From Runella aurantiaca (GTDB taxonomy: Bacteria > Bacteroidota > Bacteroidia > Cytophagales > Spirosomataceae), in the NCBI RefSeq assembly GCF_003339505.1, contig NZ_QPIW01000046.1, positions 1-34,259 on the forward strand: DNA of 34,259 nt, written 5' to 3'. The position numbers were made by a program, and so were the translations under genes. Below are positions 1-8,300 of this stretch, piece after piece. The stretch's first letter is position 1. Each line of letters opens with the position of its first letter. The notes below the pieces were generated by a model that was not told the origin of the DNA, ran no database searches, and saw nothing but the letters and a program-made list of their open reading frames with translations.

Positions 1-66
1 AAAGCGGATGCCTCAAAAAAAGAGGATAAGTCTGAAAAACACGACGAGGATAGGTCGAGGTCTTGA
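1..66 (+). CDS. C-terminal tail of an unidentified protein (partial)
   Basis: Frame 1 is open from the window edge for 21 codons and ends in TGA at 64-66. The residues are almost all Lys, Glu, Asp, Ser and Arg, which resembles the charged disordered tail of a longer protein whose body lies outside the window. The family cannot be told. An overlapping ATG frame (8-208) has no protein-like character. Being short, this call could also be chance. Confidence 0.45.
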   Translation, partial: KADASKKEDKSEKHDEDRSRS

Positions 67-510
67 AAATCAATCTTTTGCATCCGACAAATTTATGCCT
101 TTTTTCCTTAGCCTGACGGCTATGGTGTTTTCACCGCCACTTTTTTATTTCCCTAGTGTATTCCATTCAGGCGTAATCGCTGTATGTAGTTTGTACATCA
201 ACCCTTAAATGGTCTATGTTTCTGTAAGTTATGTTGTAAAAAATATTTTTCGAGATTATGGAATCAAAAAAGTACAATTTTAGTATGTTTGCATACAGAT
301 AGAATATTTGCTTTAAAAGCTTTATACACAAATAGTTGTAAAATTTGACTTTCGTTTAGAAAGTGTGGTATTATTCCCTGTTTAACGAAAATATCATAAA
401 AAGGTTGATTTTAAATTAACTATATTTGTGTGTAAGTCGTTGGGAAAACAAAAGAAAACTTTAATTTCCCCTTTGATTTATCCCATATTTTTGAAACTTA
501 TTCCTTGATT
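67..510. other. Intergenic region, AT-rich
   Basis: No convincing gene on either strand. The region becomes very AT-rich after about 210. It holds two TAnnTTTG boxes, TATGTTTG at 284-291 and TATATTTG at 421-428. The second is 82 bases before the hydrolase start and is the better placed, but neither has a TTG at the usual 17-23 base distance upstream, so promoter status is uncertain. Confidence 0.5.
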
Positions 511-1284
511 ATGAGCTACTTGATAAAAGAATCTAATGGCTATCGCTACATAGATGAAGGGCAGGGAGAGGTGCTGTTGCTGCTGCATGGTTTGTTTGGT
601 GCATTGAGCAATTGGGACGGCGTCATTAATTATTTCAAAAAAGATTACCGCATCATTATTCCGATGCTCCCCATCTATGAAATGAGTCCCCGTGAAGCGG
701 GTCTGGAGGCATTGGTGACTTTTACGGAAGGATTTGTGGCTTCGCAGGAATTGAAAGATATGACGCTCATCGGGAACTCGTTGGGTGGGCATATTGCTAT
801 TCTGTACACACTTACGCATCCTGAGCAGGTCAGACGATTGGTATTGACGGGTAGCTCAGGTTTGTTTGAAAACGGTATGGGTGGCTCGTATCCAAAGCGC
901 GGCAGTTATGAGTACATTTCTGAGCGCGTAGCGTATACTTTCTACGACCCAAAAGTGGCTACCAAAGAGCTAATTGACGAGGTATTTGAGACTACGTCAA
1001 GTATTCCGAAATGCATGAGCATTGTTGGAATCGCCAAGTCGGCACAGCGTAACAATGTCGCCAAGGAATTACACAAAATCGAGGCACCGACCTTATTGGT
1101 TTGGGGACTGAATGATACCATTACGCCGCCTCACGTCGGTCATGAATTTAACCGCTTGATTTCCAATTCTGAATTATACTTCATCGATAAATGTTGCCAT
1201 GCGCCCATGATGGAACATCCTGAGCGCTTTAACGAGTTGCTTGACCGTTTTTTGGTCAAACATGCTATTGCTGAATTGGCGTAG
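511..1284 (+). CDS. Alpha/beta-fold hydrolase
   Basis: A 257-aa alpha/beta hydrolase. The HGLFG oxyanion-hole segment is at residues 26-30, the nucleophile elbow GNSLGG places Ser90, Asp202 follows strand LLVWG, and His230 lies in KCCHAPMMEHPERF, giving a full Ser-Asp-His triad. There is no signal peptide or membrane segment, so it is probably a cytoplasmic esterase or C-C hydrolase; the substrate cannot be told from sequence. ATG at 511 is chosen; a TTG two codons earlier is in frame but the family normally begins close to this Met. It stands alone, with an inverted repeat just after the stop. Confidence 0.88.
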   Translation: MSYLIKESNGYRYIDEGQGEVLLLLHGLFGALSNWDGVINYFKKDYRIIIPMLPIYEMSPREAGLEALVTFTEGFVASQELKDMTLIGNSLGGHIAILYTLTHPEQVRRLVLTGSSGLFENGMGGSYPKRGSYEYISERVAYTFYDPKVATKELIDEVFETTSSIPKCMSIVGIAKSAQRNNVAKELHKIEAPTLLVWGLNDTITPPHVGHEFNRLISNSELYFIDKCCHAPMMEHPERFNELLDRFLVKHAIAELA

Positions 1285-1288
1285 CAGC

Positions 1289-1338
1289 ATTGCCGAAGTT
1301 TGATTTTCAGTTCTTCTCGAAAATTATTCTTCGGCAAT
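1289..1338. repeat. Inverted repeat after the hydrolase gene
   Basis: ATTGCCGAAG at 1289-1298 is matched perfectly by CTTCGGCAAT at 1329-1338. Inside the 30-base loop ATTTTC and GAAAAT can also pair. The transcript could fold into a long hairpin four bases after the stop codon. No T run follows, so it is a possible 3'-end stabiliser or weak terminator. Confidence 0.45.
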
Positions 1339-1361
1339 CAATACTCAAAATAGGCATTTAC

Positions 1362-1391
1362 TTGCAAATTTACGGGGTTCTATTACTTTTA
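1362..1391 (+). promoter_or_regulatory. Probable promoter of the acyltransferase gene
   Basis: TTG at 1362-1364, 19 bases, then TACTTTTA at 1384-1391, which is 7 of 8 to the Bacteroidota -7 box TAnnTTTG. The start codon is about 31 bases downstream. Identified by eye. Confidence 0.45.
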
Positions 1392-1422
1392 CGTAGTTGA
1401 TAGTATTCCAACCCCGTACTCT

Positions 1423-2247
1423 ATGACCTCCAACCGACCCCTTACTCGGTTTAGTTATCTTCCTAAATGGCTCGCTTGGCTCGATTTTCTAGGCCTTCTC
1501 GAACGCGACCCCTTCGGTAATTCTCTGTTTATCAAACGAATAATGATTTCCGTTATCGGCTGGTTTACGTATTGGCGTTTTACTGTCGTGAATAAAACCA
1601 AAATTGAAGGGATTGAACACCTCGAAGACCTTCCTGAAAACGGGGTGCTGTTTTTGTCCAATCACCAAACTTATTTTGCGGATGTGATTTCGTTTTACCA
1701 CATTTTTTCCAGTGTAAAATGGGGTTTTAAAAGTACCATTGTGCCTCCGTTGTATTTATTGGCGCCCCGAGCGCGGAGCTATTACGTGGCGGCGAGCGAA
1801 ACCATGAAAGCAGGTATTGTGCCTAAGTTGTTTGGCTTGGGAGGGGCGTTGACCGTCGAACGCTCATGGCGGGCTGAGGGCCAAAACGTAAAGCGAGAGC
1901 GTGATACATCGGCCGCCAATAAGGTTTCACAGGCGCTGGACCACGGGTGGGTTGTGAGCTTCCCGCAGGGAACGACGAGCCCGTACGCGCCCATTCGTAA
2001 AGGAACGGGCCATTTGGTGTTGGAAAATCAACCGATTGTGGTGCCCGTTGTTATCAATGGGTTTCGTCGGGCGTTTGACAAAAAAGGACTTCGTTTTAAA
2101 AAAAGAAATACGACGTTGAGCATACGGTTCAAAGCACCGATTAAGTTCGACGATTCGATGAGCGTGGAAGAAATTGTAGAATGGGTCCGTAGGGAAATCG
2201 AACAGGATATTCCCGAAAAAATGATTTGGATGAAGAAAGAAGAGTAG
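1423..2247 (+). CDS. Lysophospholipid acyltransferase (PlsC-like)
   Basis: A 274-aa member of the glycerophospholipid acyltransferase superfamily, which moves acyl groups onto lysophosphatidic acid or related lipids at the inner membrane. Motif I appears as SNHQTYFAD (His81, Asp87), motif II as LGGALTVERSW near residue 145, and motif III as FPQGTTS at 180-186. Two points differ from the usual family pattern: five rather than four residues separate His and Asp, and the Glu of FPEGT is Gln. It may therefore use a different acceptor, or be a distinct subfamily. Membrane-associated helices are likely near residues 38-55. ATG at 1423 gives a normal family length. Confidence 0.82.
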   Translation: MTSNRPLTRFSYLPKWLAWLDFLGLLERDPFGNSLFIKRIMISVIGWFTYWRFTVVNKTKIEGIEHLEDLPENGVLFLSNHQTYFADVISFYHIFSSVKWGFKSTIVPPLYLLAPRARSYYVAASETMKAGIVPKLFGLGGALTVERSWRAEGQNVKRERDTSAANKVSQALDHGWVVSFPQGTTSPYAPIRKGTGHLVLENQPIVVPVVINGFRRAFDKKGLRFKKRNTTLSIRFKAPIKFDDSMSVEEIVEWVRREIEQDIPEKMIWMKKEE

Positions 2248-2259
2248 TCTAGTAATCTT

Positions 2260-2823
2260 TTAGTTTATCGTTCCTTTTACCGAAAAAGTCTTTTTATCGG
2301 TGATGGTTAAATGCTGAAATCCGTTGATTTCGTAGGTTTTAACGAGCCAAACGCCCTCTGGCCGCATCGTACAGGTTAATTGCAGTTTCTTTTCTGAGTC
2401 GTACAACCTGTTTTCTTCTTGTAATAAAGCCTCAACCAGCTTGGGCTGTTTAGAGACTTCGTCCAACACAATTTTCAATGATTTTACGGGAAGTGTCTCG
2501 CCACTTTTTAGGGTGTAAACGTAAGTTGACGTGGTAGGTTGGGAAATGGTATAGCTGAGTTGGTACGCCTGTTTGTTAAGGTCGGCTTGGGTAAACAACT
2601 CCAATTCTTGCCGCCAGTCAATTTCGTTGGTTTGCTTATGCTCCTGTTTATCATCCAAAGACATTTCTTTGTTTACCAAAGGCTTACGCTTGTTCAATTC
2701 GCTGATTTGTTTCTCGATAAAGCCTTTGAGGTCAAAGTAATTTTGAACCACTGTCGTATCTGTTGGGTTGGTGCAACTCCCGAAGAATAGTACGAGTGTG
2801 AACAGATATAAGAAAGTCCGCAT
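2260..2823 (-). CDS. Small lipoprotein, unknown function
   Basis: A 187-aa predicted lipoprotein. Starting from ATG at 2823, a hydrophobic segment ends in LFFGSC with the lipidated Cys at residue 17, and a short Thr-rich linker follows. The rest is a hydrophilic domain of about 160 residues with alternating strands and many Lys and Glu; I do not recognise the family. A TTG 18 bases upstream is in frame, but the ATG leaves a better lipoprotein signal peptide. It ends 12 bp from the acyltransferase stop (convergent) and diverges from the thioredoxin-fold gene. Confidence 0.75.
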   Translation of the reverse strand: MRTFLYLFTLVLFFGSCTNPTDTTVVQNYFDLKGFIEKQISELNKRKPLVNKEMSLDDKQEHKQTNEIDWRQELELFTQADLNKQAYQLSYTISQPTTSTYVYTLKSGETLPVKSLKIVLDEVSKQPKLVEALLQEENRLYDSEKKLQLTCTMRPEGVWLVKTYEINGFQHLTITDKKTFSVKGTIN

Positions 2824-2928
2824 ATTTTTTAGATTGTTCAATGATTAACTACCCATTCCTTTAAAAAGTTCGTATTTGATTTCAAATAGATAATCTTTTA
2901 AATTGGCCAAAAATCCTCTTTAACAAAC

Positions 2929-4323
2929 ATGAAATTACCTTTTTACCTGAGTATTTTGATTCTGGGAATTGCCATTGATGTACATAGCCAAGTTAATTTT
3001 GAGCCGAACTTGGGGTGGCCTCAAATATTGGAAAAAGCCCAAAAAGAACAAAAGCTTATTTTCTTACACCTGGAAGACAGCAAGTGCGTTCAATGCAACG
3101 AGGTGGCCTCGCAAGGATTCAGTAGTTCAATGATGAAAGAGAAGTTCGCCGTCAATTTTGTAAGCCTTCGTGTGAACGCTGAAACCGCTGAAGGAAAAGA
3201 ATTGGGGGCAAAATATGAATTGAAGGGGTTTCCTGTGTCATTATTTCTGGATGCGGAAGGAAATATGTTGCACCGATACAATGGCTCCACCAGCGCAGCT
3301 CCCACGTATATGCAGCATGCAGATATTGCATTAAGTAAACGTTATGAAAAACCGCTGAGCTTTTACGAGAAAGAATATAAGGCCGGTAACCGCGCCCCAG
3401 AATTTCTGGAAGCTTATATTATCAAACGTAAATCAACTTTAATGAATGTTCAGGACTTGCTGGAAGAATACGCAGATGGGTTGCCGACCGACTCCCTGAC
3501 CAATTTTAGAATTGTTAAGTTTATTTACAATCAAGGCCCTTCCCTTGATAATCGTGCTTATAAACGGGTGCGAGCCATCGTAAACCCAATCCTGATTGAC
3601 AGTCTCTATCGCTCGGTTCCATTGACCCAAGCGGTAGCGATGAACAATCAAATCATCAATGCTTCGCTGCAAAAAGCCATTCAAAAAAAGGATTTCATGT
3701 TAATGCAAGAAGTTGCGGGTTTTGCCCGTGGCACCTACGGAAAAGACCGCCAAAAAGGCCAAAATGCATATACACAAAACTTCCTTAAGTATTATTATGC
3801 GGTCAAAGACACGCAAAACTATATTCGTACTGCGTCATATTATTATGATGAACGACACATGCGTATTTCAATTGATTCGCTCAAACAGATGGACCAGCGG
3901 GTAATACAGGACCGTCTAAAGTCGAGAAACGTTGGAGATAACCCTCCAGTGGGAATACCTAATGTGCTCACCCGAGAGATGGTGTCGATTTCTCCTCCAT
4001 CTCAATTTTTTCATATTGAACTTAATCAGGCTGCTTTCTATTTTTGGGAATTAGCCACCAAACCAGATGACTTAGAAAAAGCCCTGTTATGGTCGAAGCG
4101 CTCAATGGAATTATTCAGTGAACTAAATGTGGGTAAGAACTCGCCGCTTACAAAAGGGAATCCTAGCTACTTAGATACGTATGCACGTTTATTGTATAAA
4201 TTGAATCGAAAAGAAGAGGCCATTGAGTGGCAAATCAAAGCCATTGAAGCCCAAAAAGTAACTGGACAATCTTATAGGCACCTGGAAGAGATACTTGAAA
4301 AAATAAAAACAGGAAAATTGTAA
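2929..4323 (+). CDS. Secreted thioredoxin-fold protein with helical C-terminal part
   Basis: A 464-aa exported protein. Residues 1-20 form a signal peptide ending HS|QVN. Residues about 25-130 are a thioredoxin-like domain: CVQC at 53-56 after strand LIFLHLED, and the cis-proline loop GFPVSLFL at 100-107. The remaining 330 residues look alpha-helical, and the last 60 resemble a TPR unit (NRKEEAIEWQIKAIEAQ). It may act as a periplasmic thiol oxidoreductase or a scaffold with a redox domain; the partner is unknown. ATG at 2929 immediately precedes the signal peptide. The gene ends in a strong hairpin terminator. Confidence 0.8.
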   Translation: MKLPFYLSILILGIAIDVHSQVNFEPNLGWPQILEKAQKEQKLIFLHLEDSKCVQCNEVASQGFSSSMMKEKFAVNFVSLRVNAETAEGKELGAKYELKGFPVSLFLDAEGNMLHRYNGSTSAAPTYMQHADIALSKRYEKPLSFYEKEYKAGNRAPEFLEAYIIKRKSTLMNVQDLLEEYADGLPTDSLTNFRIVKFIYNQGPSLDNRAYKRVRAIVNPILIDSLYRSVPLTQAVAMNNQIINASLQKAIQKKDFMLMQEVAGFARGTYGKDRQKGQNAYTQNFLKYYYAVKDTQNYIRTASYYYDERHMRISIDSLKQMDQRVIQDRLKSRNVGDNPPVGIPNVLTREMVSISPPSQFFHIELNQAAFYFWELATKPDDLEKALLWSKRSMELFSELNVGKNSPLTKGNPSYLDTYARLLYKLNRKEEAIEWQIKAIEAQKVTGQSYRHLEEILEKIKTGKL

Positions 4324-4332
4324 CAATAAAGC

Positions 4333-4371
4333 TTTGACAAAGGAAAGGGGAGTCCCTTTTCCTTTGCCAAA
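4333..4371. terminator. Bidirectional rho-independent terminator
   Basis: A 13-bp stem at 4338-4350 / 4354-4366 with one G-U pair and a 3-base loop, extended by TTTG / CAAA after one mismatch. It sits between the convergent thioredoxin-fold and gpmI genes with T-rich exits both ways. Confidence 0.7.
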
Positions 4372-4379
4372 TTAATGAG

Positions 4380-5918
4380 TTACAACAAGCTAACGCCCGT
4401 CATTTCGGCAGGTTGAGGAACTTCCATCAACGCCAAAATAGTCGGGGCAATATCGGCGAGTTTGCCATCTTTGGGTTGGCCTTTGTATTCATTCCCTACA
4501 AAAACGCAGGGAACCAAATTGGTACTGTGGGCGGTATTGGGGGTTCCGTCGTCATTGCGCATATAATCGGAGTTGCCGTGGTCGGCAATGATGATTGACG
4601 TGTAGCCGTGGGCCATTCCCGCCGTGGCAACGGCCTCGGTGCATTGATCAACGGTTTCGCAGGCTTTGACCACCGCTTCAAAAACGCCCGTATGGCCCAC
4701 CATGTCGGGGTTGGCAAAGTTGAGGCAAATAAAATCGGCCGTTTCAGCTTCAATTTCGGGGATAATGGCGTCACGAATGTCAAACGCCGCCATTTCGGGT
4801 TTTAAATCGTAGGTTTTTACATCTTTCGGCGACGGGCATAAAAGCCTTTTTTCGCCATCAAAAGGCAATTCTCGGCCTCCTGAAAAGAAAAACGTAACGT
4901 GTGGGTATTTTTCAGTTTCGGCAATGCGAATCTGCGTTTTTCCCGCTTTTGACACTACTTCTCCGAGGGTATTTTCCAGGTTGTCTTTGTCATAAATGAC
5001 CTTTACCCCAACAAATGCGTCGTCGTAATTGGTTAATGTCAGGTAATACAGATTCAACTTTTGGGTGCCTTGCTCAGGAAAATCCTGTTGGGTCAACATT
5101 TCAGTAATTTCACGTCCACGGTCGGTACGGAAGTTGAAACACAGCACCACATCGCCTTCGTCGATAGTTGCTACGGGTGAGCCATCTTCTTTTACGACCA
5201 CGATGGGCTCGATAAATTCGTCGGTGACACCCGCGTCGTAGGCTTCCTGTACCGAAGTCAAAACATGGTCGGCGGTACATTGTGCAGTGCCTACTCCTTT
5301 AACCATTGCATTGTAGGCTTTTGCCACCCGTTCCCAACGTTTATCCCGGTCCATGGCGTAAAAACGACCCGTTACACTGGCGATTTTTCCCGTTGTTTTG
5401 GCCAAATGCTGTTCTAAATCGGTCAAAAATCCGAGGCCGCTTTTTGGGTCACAATCACGCCCGTCGGTAAACGCGTGAACGTAGACATCGCTCAGCCCGA
5501 AATTTTGCGCGGTGGTACACAGACCTTTCAGGTGGTTGATGTGCGAGTGAACCCCACCATCAGACACCAGACCGATAAAGTGCACTTTTTTGCCGCTGTT
5601 TTTGGCATACGTAAACGCTTCAACCAACATGGGCTCTTGGGCTAAGGTGCCCGTTTCTACGGCCAAATTGATTTTTACTAAATCTTGGTATACCACGCGC
5701 CCCGCACCGAGGTTGGTGTGCCCTACTTCCGAGTTTCCCATTTGTCCATCGGGTAAACCTACGGCTAAACCACTGGCTTCCAGTTTGCTATGAGGGTATT
5801 GCTCCAAAATTCGGTCGTAAAAAGGCGTATTTGCCGCGATGACGGCGGAGCGGTTTTCTTCGCCGTTTTTAGCGATGCCCCAACCGTCCATGATGATTAA
5901 AATGACTTTTTGACTCAT
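4380..5918 (-). CDS. gpmI: 2,3-bisphosphoglycerate-independent phosphoglycerate mutase
   Basis: A 512-aa cofactor-independent phosphoglycerate mutase, converting 3-phosphoglycerate to 2-phosphoglycerate in glycolysis and gluconeogenesis with two Mn ions. The metal-binding start LIIMDGWG (Asp11), the phosphorylated serine in MGNSEVGH (Ser63), SDGGVHSH near 120, TDGRDCDPKSG near 151, NFRTDRGREIT, NFANPDMVGHTG and IIADHGN near the C-terminus are all present and in order. Length is normal for the family. ATG at 5918 begins the canonical MSQKVILIIMDG. It starts 17 bp after the phosphatase gene, probably in one transcript. Enolase, the next step of the pathway, lies 1 kb upstream. Confidence 0.97.
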   Translation of the reverse strand: MSQKVILIIMDGWGIAKNGEENRSAVIAANTPFYDRILEQYPHSKLEASGLAVGLPDGQMGNSEVGHTNLGAGRVVYQDLVKINLAVETGTLAQEPMLVEAFTYAKNSGKKVHFIGLVSDGGVHSHINHLKGLCTTAQNFGLSDVYVHAFTDGRDCDPKSGLGFLTDLEQHLAKTTGKIASVTGRFYAMDRDKRWERVAKAYNAMVKGVGTAQCTADHVLTSVQEAYDAGVTDEFIEPIVVVKEDGSPVATIDEGDVVLCFNFRTDRGREITEMLTQQDFPEQGTQKLNLYYLTLTNYDDAFVGVKVIYDKDNLENTLGEVVSKAGKTQIRIAETEKYPHVTFFFSGGRELPFDGEKRLLCPSPKDVKTYDLKPEMAAFDIRDAIIPEIEAETADFICLNFANPDMVGHTGVFEAVVKACETVDQCTEAVATAGMAHGYTSIIIADHGNSDYMRNDDGTPNTAHSTNLVPCVFVGNEYKGQPKDGKLADIAPTILALMEVPQPAEMTGVSLL

Positions 5919-5935
5919 TGTAGTGGGTTATAATT

Positions 5936-6427
5936 TTAGGCTAATTTATGTTCTTTGATTAAGTACTCCAAAAATTGCTCTCCGCAGCGCGTTACGATTT
6001 GATAGACATTTTCAAACGCGGCAATGTCTTCGTAATAAGGGTCAGGAACGCCGCTTTCATCGGCTTGATGGTCAAAATTGCGGTAAGTGAAAATGCGGCC
6101 TTCTTCGGGATAGAAACCCGTAGAACGATAGCTTTGGGTTTGGATATGTTCGAGGTTGGATTCATCCATGGCCACGATGTAGTCAAAATTGGCAAAATCA
6201 TCGCTGGATAACTTACGGGCAGTATGCGTGAGCTGAATTCCGTAGTCGGCAGATACACGTCGGGCGCGGCGGTCGGGGAGGGCCCCGATGTGGTAGCCGT
6301 GGGTGCCTGCTGAATCGCAGTTGATTTTTTCGGTAAGGCCCTGTTGAGCTACTAATGCTCTGAATACACCTTCGGCAAGCGGAGAACGGCAGATGTTGCC
6401 AAGGCAAACAAATAAAACATTAATCAT
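5936..6427 (-). CDS. Low-molecular-weight protein-tyrosine phosphatase
   Basis: A 163-aa LMW protein-tyrosine phosphatase of the arsenate-reductase-like fold. The P-loop CLGNICRS holds nucleophile Cys8 and Arg14, and the general acid Asp129 is in the VPDPYYED motif. Such enzymes dephosphorylate tyrosine kinases of capsule assembly or other phosphoproteins in the cytosol; no tyrosine kinase is visible nearby, so the target is unknown. It is complete, and its stop is 17 bp before gpmI. Confidence 0.93.
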   Translation of the reverse strand: MINVLFVCLGNICRSPLAEGVFRALVAQQGLTEKINCDSAGTHGYHIGALPDRRARRVSADYGIQLTHTARKLSSDDFANFDYIVAMDESNLEHIQTQSYRSTGFYPEEGRIFTYRNFDHQADESGVPDPYYEDIAAFENVYQIVTRCGEQFLEYLIKEHKLA

Positions 6428-6441
6428 AAGAGGTAGGAGTC

Positions 6442-6469
6442 AGTACAGAGCAGTGAGTATAGAGTAGTG
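6442..6469. repeat. 14-bp imperfect tandem repeat
   Basis: Two adjacent copies of AGTAYAGAGYAGTG (6442-6455 and 6456-6469, 12 of 14 identical) in the 94-bp gap between the FtsB/DivIC gene and the phosphatase gene. No function is evident. Confidence 0.5.
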
Positions 6470-6521
6470 AAAAATGTATATGCTACTTGCTGTTTCCTAC
6501 GGTTTTCTCACTTCATATTTG

Positions 6522-6836
6522 TTACTTCTCAAAAGGTTCCCCTTTTTCATCCACCAGCACAAACACCTCTTCGCTGTCTTTTTTCATGAAGTACTTTTCA
6601 CGGGCATATTTTTCCATGAGTTTATCATTGCCCAGTGTGCTGGCCTGTTCTTTTTTCAATAATTCAATTTGCTCCACATAATATTCTTTTTGGTCTTCCA
6701 ACTTCTGTAATTTCCACCAATTTTTGATTTGTTCGGGAATACTGTTCATTTCAAAAAAAAGTAACCAAACCAACAGTCCTACGGCGCTGGCAAGGTAAAA
6801 GTTTTTGAGAAAGCGGAAGCGTGACAAAAAATTCAT
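6522..6836 (-). CDS. FtsB/DivIC-type septum formation initiator
   Basis: A 104-aa bitopic protein: a short basic cytoplasmic tail, one transmembrane helix at about residues 14-31 (FYLASAVGLLVWLLFFEM), then a coiled coil (KLQKLEDQKEYYVEQIELLKKEQ) and a small C-terminal part with EKYAREKYFMKKDSEEVFVL. That ends in the conserved Y..K.gE.v segment of the DivIC/FtsB family, which bridges divisome proteins in the periplasm. ATG at 6836 is chosen over an in-frame TTG three codons upstream. It lies directly downstream of enolase, an adjacency also found in E. coli (eno-ftsB), though a terminator lies between them here. Confidence 0.88.
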   Translation of the reverse strand: MNFLSRFRFLKNFYLASAVGLLVWLLFFEMNSIPEQIKNWWKLQKLEDQKEYYVEQIELLKKEQASTLGNDKLMEKYAREKYFMKKDSEEVFVLVDEKGEPFEK

Positions 6837-6858
6837 GTTTGGCAAAGGGGAAAAGAAA

Positions 6859-6891
6859 GAAAGGGTGAATTCACGCGGAATTCACCCTTTC
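6859..6891 (-). terminator. Terminator of enolase
   Basis: Perfect 14-bp stem (6859-6872 / 6878-6891) with a 5-base loop, 12 bp after the enolase stop. On the minus strand it is followed by a T/C-rich stretch. Confidence 0.7.
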
Positions 6892-6903
6892 CGATGTTAA
6901 AAA

Positions 6904-8286
<1,383 letters not shown>

Positions 8287-8300
8287 TCAATGGGATGTAG

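Noticed and set aside
8-208. 66-codon plus-strand frame near the window start
   Set aside because: Out of frame with the charged tail at 1-66, no upstream signals, composition of chance AT-rich sequence.
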